A stretch of 12,954 bases of DNA. It comes from Dehalococcoidia bacterium (GTDB lineage Bacteria; Chloroflexota; Dehalococcoidia; JACQUA01). The notes beneath the pieces were generated by a model, which had not been told where the DNA came from, did no database searches, and was given only the letters and a program-made list of their open reading frames with translations. The position numbers and the translations under genes were made by a program. The stretch is from the NCBI GenBank assembly GCA_030689845.1, contig JAUYHV010000026.1, forward strand, positions 1 through 12,954. Direction: 5' to 3'. This document shows, in pieces, positions 1-7,879 of the stretch; position 1 is the stretch's first letter, and every line of letters starts with the position of its first letter.

Positions 1-1590
1 TGGAATTCCAAAAGGCTCTCGGAAGTATGGGACGAAAATGCAGAGAAATATCCCCAAAAAGAAGCCATCGCCGACCACAGGACCAGGTTAAACTGGTTAC
101 AGGCAAAGCAATGGATTGACAGAATTGCTCTCAGTTTACTAAACCTTGGAATGAAAAGGGATGATTTGCTGGTGTTGCAGTTACCTAACAGTGTTGAACC
201 TGTTTTATTGCGGGTAGCAATGGAAAAGGCTGGGCTTTTGTGTTTACCGTTATTGCCAACTTTTCGCCATAAAGAAGTGGAGTACATATTAAATCATACA
301 AATGCCGTGGGTTTCGTCATTCCAAAGCTTTTCCGTGGTTTTGACCACCTTCAAATGGCAGAAGAAATAAAACCCCGTTTACCCAAGCTAAAACACATTA
401 TTATTGTCGGGGACGAAGATTTCCCGGGGACTATCCCGTTTCGGAACTTTGTTGAAAACAATATCGAAAAATCCTACCCATCGGATTATTTGACAAAGAC
501 TATGTGCCCTCCCGACGAATTCTCTTTGATTTTACCCTCGAGCGGGACCACCGGTTTTCCAAAACTTGTTGGGCATCCCGTTTACAGCAGGATGTATGTT
601 GGGAGGGCTTACGCAGAGGAATGGCGGTTTACGGGTAACGATATTGTTGGGTTGCTTGGCCCCTCGGCAACCGGTCCTAATCACGCCGCGTACTGGTCAG
701 CGCCGCAGGTTGCGGCAAAGGTTGTAATTCTTGAGCATTTTGAGGCTGAAGCTGCTTTACAGCTAATGGAAAAGGAAAAAGATACGTTTGCTTCTTTTTT
801 GCCTGCGCAACTTGCTTTATTGCTGCGCCATCACAATTTTGATAACTACGATCTGAGTTCACTGCGGCTTGTAATATGTGCTTCATCGCCGTTGAATTAT
901 ACGCTCGGGGTGGAGGCTGAAGAAAGGTTTAAATGTCCCATTGTGCAAGCATACGGTGCCGTTGAAACTGGGGGGTCTATGATGCATTCACCTGATGACA
1001 GCCAGGAGGAACGACTGCTTACCGTTGGGAAGCCTATACCGGGTGTTGAAGTTAAGTTAATGACCGATGAGGGCGAACCGGTTAAACCGGGTGGGATAGG
1101 CGAAATTTGGGTCAGGGGTCCGACACTGGTTTCAGGTTATTTTAAAGACCCTGAGATGGCTGCAAGCTACCAAACTAACGATGCCTGGTTTAAAATGGGT
1201 GACCTGGGTAAATGGGATGATAAGGGGAATATAGTGATTGTTGGAAGAAAAAAGTACATGATAATAAGGGGTGGGCAGAACGTATTTCCGTCGGAAATCG
1301 AAAATATTTTGGTACTCCATCCTAAGGTAAGTTCGGTAGCGGTGGTAAGTATGCCTGATCCTATTATGGGTGAAAAAGCTTGTGCATATATAGTTACGAA
1401 AACCGGTGAAAATATAACTTTTGAAGAAATGGCGTCTTTTTTGAAAGCTAAAAATATAGCTCCTTTTAAAATTCCGGAACGTCTCGAAATCATTGATCGC
1501 TTACCTATGGTGGCTGCGGACCAAAAAATAGATAAAAAGATTTTACAGCAGGATATTGCAGAAAAATTAAAAAAAGAAGGTAAAATATAA
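1..1590 (+). CDS. AMP-forming acyl/aryl-CoA ligase (ANL superfamily), 5' partial
   Basis: This enzyme would activate a carboxylic acid with ATP to an acyl-adenylate and then transfer it to CoA in the cytoplasm. The reading frame is open from base 1 (frame WNSKRLSEVWDE...), so the ATG at 151 is internal and about 529 codons are visible, near full family length. ANL motifs by window codon: P-loop SSGTTGFPK at 180-188, A5 YGAVETGG at 318-325, the MGD of A7 at about 399-401, A8 GRKKYMIIRGGQN...PSEIE at about 415-434, and the catalytic lysine of A10 (DQKIDKK) at codon 509. Two motif positions deviate from the common pattern: V instead of T in A5 (the EntE/DhbE branch also lacks this Thr) and Y after the A8 hinge lysine. 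The C-terminal part aligns from memory best with EntE/DhbE-like ligases of anaerobes. Substrate is not determinable; aromatic or medium-chain acids are possible. Composition is more AT-rich than the transporters downstream. Confidence 0.88.
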   Translation, partial: WNSKRLSEVWDENAEKYPQKEAIADHRTRLNWLQAKQWIDRIALSLLNLGMKRDDLLVLQLPNSVEPVLLRVAMEKAGLLCLPLLPTFRHKEVEYILNHTNAVGFVIPKLFRGFDHLQMAEEIKPRLPKLKHIIIVGDEDFPGTIPFRNFVENNIEKSYPSDYLTKTMCPPDEFSLILPSSGTTGFPKLVGHPVYSRMYVGRAYAEEWRFTGNDIVGLLGPSATGPNHAAYWSAPQVAAKVVILEHFEAEAALQLMEKEKDTFASFLPAQLALLLRHHNFDNYDLSSLRLVICASSPLNYTLGVEAEERFKCPIVQAYGAVETGGSMMHSPDDSQEERLLTVGKPIPGVEVKLMTDEGEPVKPGGIGEIWVRGPTLVSGYFKDPEMAASYQTNDAWFKMGDLGKWDDKGNIVIVGRKKYMIIRGGQNVFPSEIENILVLHPKVSSVAVVSMPDPIMGEKACAYIVTKTGENITFEEMASFLKAKNIAPFKIPERLEIIDRLPMVAADQKIDKKILQQDIAEKLKKEGKI

Positions 1591-1594
1591 CACT

Positions 1595-1688
1595 CGGAGG
1601 TTTATTAAATGCCCGCAAACTGTTTTTGGGAATGCTGACCTTAAGTGTTATCATGACTGAAAGTGGCAGCCCATTCTTGTCATTTTAA
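1595..1688 (+). pseudogene. Probable remnant of the next operon gene (RBS plus 9-codon ORF)
   Basis: Five bases after the ligase stop there is a strong Shine-Dalgarno sequence (CGGAGG, 1595-1600) at ideal distance from an ATG at 1609. The ORF reads only MPANCFWEC before a TGA at 1636. The neighbouring frame continues as ARKLFLGMLTLSVIM and then TESGSPFLSF before stopping at 1686. It looks like the hydrophobic start of a membrane or secreted protein if one frameshift near 1611-1617 is assumed. This suggests that a downstream operon gene was frameshifted and then truncated, with the breakpoint near the 3' end of htpX. A short leader-like peptide is the alternative. The identity of the lost gene cannot be told. 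Confidence 0.35.
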
Positions 1689-2722
1689 TCCGATCTTTCC
1701 CCTGGTATCACCTTTTCGACTGGAGCAACACGAGCCCGGGCGGAGGTTGGTATAATCCCCTGGCTGCCCTTGTGAACCTGGTGGTAAGCCTGGTCATAAT
1801 CCCCATAAGACGCGCCGGACATAGCCCTTAGAATTCGTATCCGCTCCGATAACGGAGGGTGAGTGCTGGAAAGATCGCTTGCCTTCATCCCTTTTTTACG
1901 AAAAGGATTGATAATATACATCGGCGCTGTAGCCTGGTTCGCCGATTGCAACTGTACGGTCGAGGCGCCAATCTTTTCCAGCGCCGAAGCCAGACCTTCA
2001 GGATAACGTGTGTATAGGGCTGCTGAGGCATCGGCAAGGTATTCCCTTTTCCGGGATATTGCCAGGTATATCAACCTTGCTAAAATCGGCGCCAATATCA
2101 TAAATACGATGGCCGCTACCAGTACTACAATCTGGGTTATGCCCCCGCCTGAAGATGACTTTTTCCTCGAACTACCCATACCACCAAAAATCAGGAAACG
2201 GGAACCGTACCATGCCAGGATAACGACGGTCCCGAGAAGAATGCTGCACATGGACATGAGGAGTACGTCCCGGTTCTTGACATGAGCCATTTCATGCGCA
2301 ATTACGCTCTGAAGTTCATCACGGTTCAACTGCTCCAATAGTCCTGAAGTGATTGCCACGGCGGCGCGCCTGGGATCCCGGCCAGTGGCGAAAGCATTGA
2401 GAGAAGGATCATCTATGATGTATAAATCAGGCATCTTATCCAGGCCGGAAGCGATCTTCATTTCCTCGCCGATATTAAACAGTCGGGGATGGTCATCACG
2501 GCTTATTTTCCTGGCCCTGGACATGGAAAGCAAAATGCTGTCACCTTGAAAGTAACCCACCAGGCTCATTATTATCCATACGGCCAGAGCTATGACAAGG
2601 CCTCCGACGGGACTCTGGAAAAACAATAAGCCCAAAAAATAACCGAGCAATACCAGTAAAGCTCCCATGCCGATTACAAGTACCACCGACCTTCTATTAT
2701 TGGACCTGATTTGTTCCCACAT
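1685..2722 (-). CDS. htpX: HtpX-like M48 family membrane zinc metalloprotease
   Basis: Membrane-bound zinc endopeptidase of the HtpX group, thought to degrade misfolded or damaged membrane proteins with its active site on the cytoplasmic face. The 345-residue protein has hydrophobic segments at about 12-35 and 39-58, the zinc-binding HEMAH at 143-147 inside VIAHEMAHVKNRD, two more membrane segments at about 156-175 and 196-220, and the third zinc ligand Glu227 in KREYLADASA. The STHPPLSERI motif near 286-295 is typical of the family. It is longer than the roughly 290-residue E. coli HtpX because of a polar C-terminal tail after residue 300. The start lies 17 bp after the lemA stop, preceded by a G-rich, weak ribosome binding site (CGGGGGT), so translation probably follows lemA in one transcript. 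Confidence 0.92.
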   Translation of the reverse strand: MWEQIRSNNRRSVVLVIGMGALLVLLGYFLGLLFFQSPVGGLVIALAVWIIMSLVGYFQGDSILLSMSRARKISRDDHPRLFNIGEEMKIASGLDKMPDLYIIDDPSLNAFATGRDPRRAAVAITSGLLEQLNRDELQSVIAHEMAHVKNRDVLLMSMCSILLGTVVILAWYGSRFLIFGGMGSSRKKSSSGGGITQIVVLVAAIVFMILAPILARLIYLAISRKREYLADASAALYTRYPEGLASALEKIGASTVQLQSANQATAPMYIINPFRKKGMKASDLSSTHPPLSERIRILRAMSGASYGDYDQAYHQVHKGSQGIIPTSARARVAPVEKVIPGERSD

Positions 2723-2739
2723 AGCTTTAATACCCCCGA

Positions 2740-3315
2740 TCAGGAAAAACTGACCTTTGGCGCCTCCCTCTCCGCGGCAGAAGAAACCTCAAAGAATTCA
2801 TTCGCCTTAAACCCGGTCATACCTGCTATCATATTGGACGGAAACATTTCTGTTTTGTTGTTATATCTTAATACCGAATCATTATAGTACTGCCGGGAAA
2901 AGCCTATCTTGTTTTCAGTCGAGGTGAGTTCTTCCTGGAGCGCCAGGAAGTTCTGGTTAGCTTTCAGGTCCGGGTAATTTTCTACCACCATGAGCAGTCG
3001 GGACAGGGCTGAACTCAATTCGCCTTCAGCCTTGGCCCGTTCCCCGACACCGGCGGAGGATACCTGCTGGGCAAGATTACGCGCGTTTGTTACGGCTTCC
3101 AGGGTGCCGCGTTCATGTTTCATGTATCCTTTCACCGTTTCCACCAGGTTCGGAATCAGGTCATAGCGCCTTTTTAGCTGGACATCAATCTGCGCCCAGG
3201 CATTCTTAACTTCGTTGCGCAGCCTTACCAGCCCGTTATAAATGCCAAAGAAAGTGAAAAGAAGAATCAGGATAATAACCGCTATCACACCCAATATTAC
3301 GTATAAAGATGTCAT
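2740..3315 (-). CDS. lemA: LemA family membrane protein
   Basis: LemA proteins are short helical-bundle proteins anchored by one N-terminal helix. Their role is unclear, but they are very often encoded next to M48 proteases, as here, and may assist or regulate HtpX. The 191-residue product has a membrane anchor at about 4-26, then the family signature: AWAQIDVQLKRRYDLIPNLV at 39-58, YPDLKANQNF at 114-123, and YNNKTEMFPSNMIA at 151-164. Length is normal for the family. The start is well supported by AAGGAG (3324-3329 on the complement) 8 nt before the ATG. It is the first gene of the lemA-htpX unit. A candidate promoter lies about 45 bp upstream. Confidence 0.94.
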   Translation of the reverse strand: MTSLYVILGVIAVIILILLFTFFGIYNGLVRLRNEVKNAWAQIDVQLKRRYDLIPNLVETVKGYMKHERGTLEAVTNARNLAQQVSSAGVGERAKAEGELSSALSRLLMVVENYPDLKANQNFLALQEELTSTENKIGFSRQYYNDSVLRYNNKTEMFPSNMIAGMTGFKANEFFEVSSAAEREAPKVSFS

Positions 3316-3359
3316 AAAATGCTCTCCTTCATTTAATTATCGTTTCAAATATCCATACA

Positions 3360-3383
3360 AGTATAACTTAATTACACTATACC
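3360..3383 (-). promoter_or_regulatory. Candidate lemA-htpX promoter
   Basis: On the minus strand TATACT (3360-3365) is a good -10 box. The region 17-19 bp upstream (near TGTAAC) is only a weak -35 match. Transcription would begin about 38 nt before the lemA ATG. The call is by eye. Confidence 0.3.
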
Positions 3384-3402
3384 CGTTACAGTATGGTTTA
3401 AG

Positions 3403-3431
3403 AGCGGGGAGCATTTGTATTGCTCCTCGTT
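3403..3431 (-). terminator. Hairpin between acyl-CoA synthetase and lemA, possible terminator
   Basis: An 11-bp stem (AGCGGGGAGCA paired with TGCTCCTCGTT, two G-U type positions) encloses a 7-base loop TTTGTAT. It lies 58 bp past the stop of the acyl-CoA synthetase gene and before the candidate lemA promoter, which suits a transcription stop separating the two. No clean run of T follows on either strand, so the terminator role is uncertain. Confidence 0.4.
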
Positions 3432-3488
3432 GTCCTAACCGGCCCACAATAACTTAGCTATTATTTATTCCCATATTAAATAAAATCC

Positions 3489-4925
3489 TCAACCATGGAG
3501 TTCTAATCTTTTTTGCCAGTAACTGCTGACGTTCCCCATTGCTGCCGCCGCCCTTTCCATCGTGGGGAAAACGGGAATACGGGCATTGATTAACCTTCTT
3601 TCGACAGCGACACGTTCTTCCTCCGAGGTACCGCCGGGGCTAACCACCACCAGTGGTTTGCCGCGGAGTTCTTTCAATTTAATGAGTATCTCGTTGACAC
3701 CTTCCGACCGCCTCACGTAAACAGGCTGGCCAAAAAAGCCCGTCCTTTCGTGAAACACAATAAAATCTATGCCCTCATCCTCATCCACCACACGGAGGCA
3801 CTCAGTCAGTTTCTCCGGCGGGATAGCCTGTCCCCCTATGTCCAGTGGGTTGTAAATAATTGTACCCACCGGAGGCAATAATTCCTTTAGCCTCCGTTGT
3901 GTTTCCCCCTGAAAAACAGGCAGGGCGAGCCCGGCCCCGGTAAAGGCATCACTGGCTGAGACCCCTACCCCTCCTCCACCTCCGGTGAGCCCGGATATAA
4001 ATGCCAATCGTCTGCCAACACTCCGGTCGAAATGCTGGAAAACCATCAATGTGTCCACCATCTCCTCAAGGGAGTTTACCCCGATAACCCCGGTTTGCCG
4101 TAAAAGGGCAGCCCATACAGCTTCAGGCGCTGCCAGGGAGCCTGTATGGGAAGCGACCGAGCGAGTTCCCGCCTCCGTTCTGCCACCTCTCAGGACAATC
4201 ATAGGCTTGTCCCGCGCAATGCGCCTTGCAGCATGTAAAAAGCGAGAGCCGTTCCTTGTATCCTCGATATAAGCGCCAATAATCTTAGTAGCCGGGTCTT
4301 CCGCAAGGTATTCCAGATAGTCTACGCTGTCCAGCATGGATCCATTGCCGAAGCTAACCACCTTGCTGAATTTAAGCCCTTTTGTTATCCCGATGTCAAT
4401 CACCATGCCCCCGAGACCCCCGCTTTGTGAAACAAACCCGACGGGTCCGCTCTCACCCACAAAACCTGTCATGCCGTAAGGTAGTTTATGAGCGGGCGAA
4501 TAAACGCCCATACAATTGGGGCCAACGATTAAAATTCCGCACTGCCGTGCCTTTTCTACCAGGGCTTTTTCAAGCCGCCTTCCTTCATCTGTTTCACTCT
4601 CGCTGAAGCCTCCCGTGTATATTTGGGCTGCCTTTACACCCTTGCCGGCACAGTCTTCAATAACATCCAGGATACCGGTTGCCGGAACAGCGATGATAAC
4701 ACTTTCCACGTTGTATGGGATGGAACAGACGCTGGTGTAAACAGGTCGTCCTCCAATTTCACCACCCCGGGGATTAACAGCATAAACTCCTCCGCTGAAC
4801 CCGGATTCCAGCAAAGAGGTGTAAAACCTGCCTCCCGCATTCAAACCGTCGGCAGATACTCCCAGGACGGCTATAGACCCAGGAAAAAAGATAGGGCGGA
4901 ATTCTTCATACTTTCTCGTCTCCAT
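3489..4925 (-). CDS. ADP-forming type acyl-CoA synthetase, alpha-subunit-like (CoA-binding and succinyl-CoA-ligase-like domains)
   Basis: This family interconverts an acyl-CoA plus ADP and phosphate with the free acid plus ATP through a phosphohistidine, often used by anaerobes to harvest ATP or to activate acids. The 478 residues contain an N-terminal CoA-binding Rossmann domain (about 10-130, with PGSIAVLGVS and later GPNCMG at 135-140), the succinyl-CoA-ligase-like domain (SQSGGLGG at 166-173), the likely phosphorylated His260 in SHTGSLAA, and a third domain with GGGGGVG (316-322) and YNPLDIGG (358-365). The ATP-grasp beta part present in fused family members (about 700 residues) is absent, and no beta gene lies beside it. 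The partner must therefore be elsewhere, or the protein has another role. The ribosome binding site before this ATG is weak, so the exact start is less sure than the family. Confidence 0.85.
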   Translation of the reverse strand: METRKYEEFRPIFFPGSIAVLGVSADGLNAGGRFYTSLLESGFSGGVYAVNPRGGEIGGRPVYTSVCSIPYNVESVIIAVPATGILDVIEDCAGKGVKAAQIYTGGFSESETDEGRRLEKALVEKARQCGILIVGPNCMGVYSPAHKLPYGMTGFVGESGPVGFVSQSGGLGGMVIDIGITKGLKFSKVVSFGNGSMLDSVDYLEYLAEDPATKIIGAYIEDTRNGSRFLHAARRIARDKPMIVLRGGRTEAGTRSVASHTGSLAAPEAVWAALLRQTGVIGVNSLEEMVDTLMVFQHFDRSVGRRLAFISGLTGGGGGVGVSASDAFTGAGLALPVFQGETQRRLKELLPPVGTIIYNPLDIGGQAIPPEKLTECLRVVDEDEGIDFIVFHERTGFFGQPVYVRRSEGVNEILIKLKELRGKPLVVVSPGGTSEEERVAVERRLINARIPVFPTMERAAAAMGNVSSYWQKRLELHG

Positions 4926-4948
4926 AACAGGTCTAATAATTTAACACG

Positions 4949-4976
4949 TTTATACCATATTTTATAGTCCTGGTAA
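4949..4976 (-). promoter_or_regulatory. Candidate promoter of the acyl-CoA synthetase gene
   Basis: On the minus strand TTACCA (4971-4976) and TATAAA (4949-4954) are separated by 16 bp. The implied transcript start is about 17 nt before the ATG at 4925. The match is moderate and made by eye. Confidence 0.35.
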
Positions 4977-5081
4977 CCGGGAATGGTTTAAAATCGGGGT
5001 AATGGAATTTGATTCGCAGTGCTCGATGTCCAAACTGTTTACATATTGATTCCCTTCCGCCCTGCTTGTGGCAATTGTCAG

Positions 5082-5087
5082 TATAAT
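5082..5087 (+). promoter_or_regulatory. Candidate -10 box for the first transporter
   Basis: A perfect TATAAT stands in the divergent spacer about 100 bp before the transporter start. No convincing -35 is seen 16-18 bp upstream, so an activator may be needed or the match may be chance. If used, the transcript would have a leader of about 93 nt holding both inverted repeats described below. Confidence 0.3.
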
Positions 5088-5118
5088 AACCTAAAATATT
5101 TGTCGCCTTTCCCGCCTT

Positions 5119-5145
5119 TTCCTGTTTTTTGAACAGGAGTTTTTC
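5119..5145 (+). terminator. Inverted repeat followed by T-run in the transporter leader
   Basis: CCTGTT (5121-5126) and AACAGG (5132-5137) form a perfect 6-bp stem, extendable to about 8 bp with one wobble, around a TTTTG loop. It is followed by AGTTTTTC. This has the form of a short intrinsic terminator inside the presumed leader, so attenuation is possible. A repressor operator is the other reading. Confidence 0.35.
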
Positions 5146-5151
5146 AAACGC

Positions 5152-5174
5152 CTTGATTGTCTTAAGTTATCAAG
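5152..5174 (+). repeat. Inverted repeat just before the first transporter start
   Basis: CTTGAT and ATCAAG are perfect inverted copies separated by 11 bases that contain the palindrome CTTAAG. The repeat ends 12 bp before the ATG at 5187, where it could mask the weak ribosome binding region or bind a dimeric regulator. Confidence 0.35.
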
Positions 5175-5186
5175 CAGAAAAATATT

Positions 5187-6419
5187 ATGATTACAAAAAT
5201 GTTCGGCAGAAAACCGTTTTACGGGTGGTGGGTTGTTATCGCCTGTGCTGCCATACAATTCTACCTCGGGGGTACTTTTATATACGGTTTTACAGCGGTG
5301 TTTAACCCCCTTACGGAAGAATTTGGATGGTCTTATGCCATGACCTCCCTGGCCTTTTCTTTCCGGGGATTCGAAACAGGGTTACTGGCGCCGGCAGCGG
5401 GTTTCCTGGTTGACCGGTTCAGTACGAGAAAACTATTTTTTGCCGGGGTCCTGATTACCAGCCTGGGTTTCCTTTTATTCAGCCGGGTAAGCAGTTTGGT
5501 CAGCCTTTATACGGCCATTATCGTGCTGACACTGGGATACAGTTTTATATCCCCTGTCCTTACAATTACCATAGTAACCAGGTGGTTTACCAAACATACG
5601 ACCCTGGCTATCGGCTTTGTGACGACCGGCCTGGCCGCCAGCGGCCTGCTGGTACCCGGAGTTGTCTGGGTGGTAGATCAACTTGGATGGAAAAACGCTA
5701 TTTTTATCTTCGGAATCGGCATGGTCCTTTTTTGCATTCCGTTGTCACTGCTGGTCAAAAGTCCGCCCGGCGCTCAATTGCCCCAACCACCAGAAAGCCT
5801 TCCGGTATCCGGGGTAAAAAGTGTTAACGAGTTTAAAAAAAACGAGGTCTCGAAAATACTTAAATTAAAAGACTTCTGGCTCCTTGCGGCAGCAGTGCTT
5901 TTCAGCGGGGTTGCCGGTTTAGCGATTATCGTCCACCTGATTCCCTACCAGGTCAGCGTCGGTATTACCAGGCAGGCGGCAGGGTTGAGCGCCATAGTAT
6001 TTTCCCTGTCCAACATTGGTGGAAGAGTCATATTTGGATTGCTCGGGGATGCTTATGACCGGAGATATATTTTAGCTTTAGCAGGATTAATCAACGGGTT
6101 GGGTATTTTAGCTTTTGCAATGTCAACCGATTCTACGCATTTCGCAATATCACTGGCATTGATGGGCATAGGTTATGGAGGAATTGTGCCGCTCAGGCCG
6201 GTCCTGCAACTCGACCTCTTCGGCAGGGAAACTTTCGGCACTGTCCAGGGGCTGTTAATGGCCCTGGTTACCGTTGGCAGCATCGTTGCGCCGCCGTTCG
6301 CCGGGTGGATGTTCGATTCCACCGGCAGCTACCGCCCTGCGTTTGTAGTTTTATCTATCGTTTCCCTGTTGACGATACCGGTAACCCTGGCCATAACCAA
6401 ACGAAGCCGGCAGTCCTGA
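5187..6419 (+). CDS. MFS transporter, OFA/monocarboxylate-carrier type
   Basis: A 410-residue, 12-helix major facilitator protein of the inner membrane, most like the oxalate/formate antiporter and monocarboxylate porter group. The N-terminus FYGWWVVIACAA (11-22) and PLTEEFGW (41-48) are hallmarks of that group. Motif A is seen as GFLVDRFSTRKL (72-83), with a second-half counterpart GLLGDAYDRRYI. A polar central loop (about 190-225) divides the two six-helix halves. The likely cargo is a small organic acid, alone or exchanged for another, but residues do not fix it. An in-frame ATG four codons later (5199) is an alternative start; neither has a strong ribosome binding site. The gene is divergent from the acyl-CoA synthetase across a 261-bp spacer, so the pair may share control. 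Confidence 0.85.
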   Translation: MITKMFGRKPFYGWWVVIACAAIQFYLGGTFIYGFTAVFNPLTEEFGWSYAMTSLAFSFRGFETGLLAPAAGFLVDRFSTRKLFFAGVLITSLGFLLFSRVSSLVSLYTAIIVLTLGYSFISPVLTITIVTRWFTKHTTLAIGFVTTGLAASGLLVPGVVWVVDQLGWKNAIFIFGIGMVLFCIPLSLLVKSPPGAQLPQPPESLPVSGVKSVNEFKKNEVSKILKLKDFWLLAAAVLFSGVAGLAIIVHLIPYQVSVGITRQAAGLSAIVFSLSNIGGRVIFGLLGDAYDRRYILALAGLINGLGILAFAMSTDSTHFAISLALMGIGYGGIVPLRPVLQLDLFGRETFGTVQGLLMALVTVGSIVAPPFAGWMFDSTGSYRPAFVVLSIVSLLTIPVTLAITKRSRQS

Positions 6420-6500
6420 TATGGCAGATACGAAATGTGTTATATTATTAGCTTGTATTTGAGATGAGAAAAAGTTTATTCGGCAATAAAGAGCAGGGAC

Positions 6501-7739
6501 TTGCCTAAACAGCGGGTATTCTACGGGTGGGTTAACGTAGCCCTGTTTTTTCTTATTGCCCAGGCCACGTGGGGACCACAGTACAGCTTCGGCGTTTTCT
6601 TCAAACCCCTTATTGAAGAATTTGGATGGACCAGGGCCCAGACATCGGGAGCAATGACCCTGAACCTTATTGTCGGCGGCTTTCTCGGCTTTGTCGCCGG
6701 GGTTGCCGCAGACCGCTACGGGCCGCGGAAGGTGATGTGGGGAGTAGGCATTTTCATCGGCGCGGGTTACCTGATGATGTCCCGGCTGACCACCCTGTGG
6801 CAGCTCTACCTTTGGTTCGGACTGGTGGCGGGAATCGGCGTTTCAGCCGCTTACATCGTCCCGGCTTCGACTATCTCCAGGTGGTTTGTAGCCAAAAGGG
6901 GATTGGGTCTCGGAATCGCCTTGATGGGAATGGGGTTTTCTCAGATTCTGGTACCTCCCGTCCTGGCAAATTTAATTCTCAACGTGGGCTGGCGCAGTAC
7001 ATATGCGATTATTGGAGGAGGAGTACTGGCAGTAGTACTGCTTCTCGCCAGCTTCTTAAGAAAATCTCCCGAGGATTACGGTCTGGGCCCCGACGGGATT
7101 GAAAAGCGCACAGAACAGAATACCACCGAAAAAGCCGGGGCTCCTGACGGTTTGTTGTTGAAACAGGCTATCCGCCTGCCGGCTCTCTGGCTTTTATGTC
7201 TCCTCTGGGTTTTTATTGCCTTACCCGGCTTCCTCACCGTCGTTCACATAGTGCCGTTGGCTACCGATGTCAATCCCGGCATAAGCGCCCGGACGGCAGC
7301 GTTAATAATCAGCGTTATTGGTCTGACCGGTCTCACCGGGCGGTTGTTTTTCGGATATGCTTCCGACCGCTGGGGATGCAAGAAAACGGTTGTTTTATGC
7401 CTGGTATTGATGACCGTGGCCATGGTGGAATTAATGTTTGCCCGGAGTCTTTCAAGTTTCATTATCGCGGCAATTGTTTTCGGAGCGGGATTCAACGGCG
7501 CGGACACGGCTACTATTAAAATGGTGGGCGACTTTTTTGGCCGCCGGGCGATTGGCGCTGTGATGGGGCTTACCGGGACAGGGTTCCGCATCGGGGCCGC
7601 ATCGGGAGCGCTTATCGGCGGGGCTGTCTATGACGCCACAACCAGCTACCAGGCCTCGTTTGCCACTGCGGCACTATGTTCCATGATAGCGGTAGCGCTC
7701 GTGTTTATCATTTTTCGTCATAAGCCCCACACCGCTTAA
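6501..7739 (+). CDS. MFS transporter, OFA/monocarboxylate-carrier type (paralogue of the preceding gene)
   Basis: A 412-residue, 12-helix carrier related to its upstream neighbour: both carry FYGW near the N-terminus (here 7-10) and the block PLIEEFGW (36-43). Motif A is GVAADRYGPRKV (67-78) and the second-half copy is GYASDRWGCKKT. The central polar loop runs at about 190-215. A TTG start at 6501 is chosen because the frame closes upstream (TGA at 6465) without an ATG and because it places FYGW at the expected distance. The only ribosome binding sequence nearby, AGCAGGGA, is very close to it. The 81-bp gap from the first carrier suggests co-transcription. Separate cargo or hetero-exchange partners are possible; nothing in the sequence decides this. 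Confidence 0.83.
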   Translation: MPKQRVFYGWVNVALFFLIAQATWGPQYSFGVFFKPLIEEFGWTRAQTSGAMTLNLIVGGFLGFVAGVAADRYGPRKVMWGVGIFIGAGYLMMSRLTTLWQLYLWFGLVAGIGVSAAYIVPASTISRWFVAKRGLGLGIALMGMGFSQILVPPVLANLILNVGWRSTYAIIGGGVLAVVLLLASFLRKSPEDYGLGPDGIEKRTEQNTTEKAGAPDGLLLKQAIRLPALWLLCLLWVFIALPGFLTVVHIVPLATDVNPGISARTAALIISVIGLTGLTGRLFFGYASDRWGCKKTVVLCLVLMTVAMVELMFARSLSSFIIAAIVFGAGFNGADTATIKMVGDFFGRRAIGAVMGLTGTGFRIGAASGALIGGAVYDATTSYQASFATAALCSMIAVALVFIIFRHKPHTA

Positions 7740-7757
7740 AAACGGTGCTTACGGGGC
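7724..7757 (+). terminator. Hairpin over the stop codon of the second transporter, weak terminator candidate
   Basis: Nested pairing GCCCC (7724-7728) with GGGGC (7753-7757) and CACCG (7730-7734) with CGGTG (7743-7747) straddles the stop codon. One side has a 1-base and the other a 5-base bulge. No T-run follows, so it may stabilise the mRNA end rather than stop transcription. Confidence 0.3.
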
Positions 7758-7879
7758 AGGGTAATAAATACATAATGGTGACTGTTGCCGGTTAAGGACC
7801 GTTCAAACATGTTTTTTGAGAAATTGGTTATCCCTTTTCCGTCAGGCAAAATATGTGCAGGCTCTTACAAATATAACAC

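Noticed and set aside
677..886. Minus-strand ORFs inside the acyl-CoA ligase and similar small ORFs within other genes
   Set aside because: They lie wholly inside well-supported genes, have no recognisable domain and are low-complexity shadows of the coding strand.
1609..1688. Selenocysteine read-through of the TGA at 1636
   Set aside because: A TAA stop follows one codon later in the same frame, and no recoding hairpin is evident.
5152..5174. FNR/CRP-type box TTGAT...ATCAA before the first transporter
   Set aside because: The half-sites are 11 bases apart instead of the 4 expected for an FNR box, so it is listed only as an inverted repeat.
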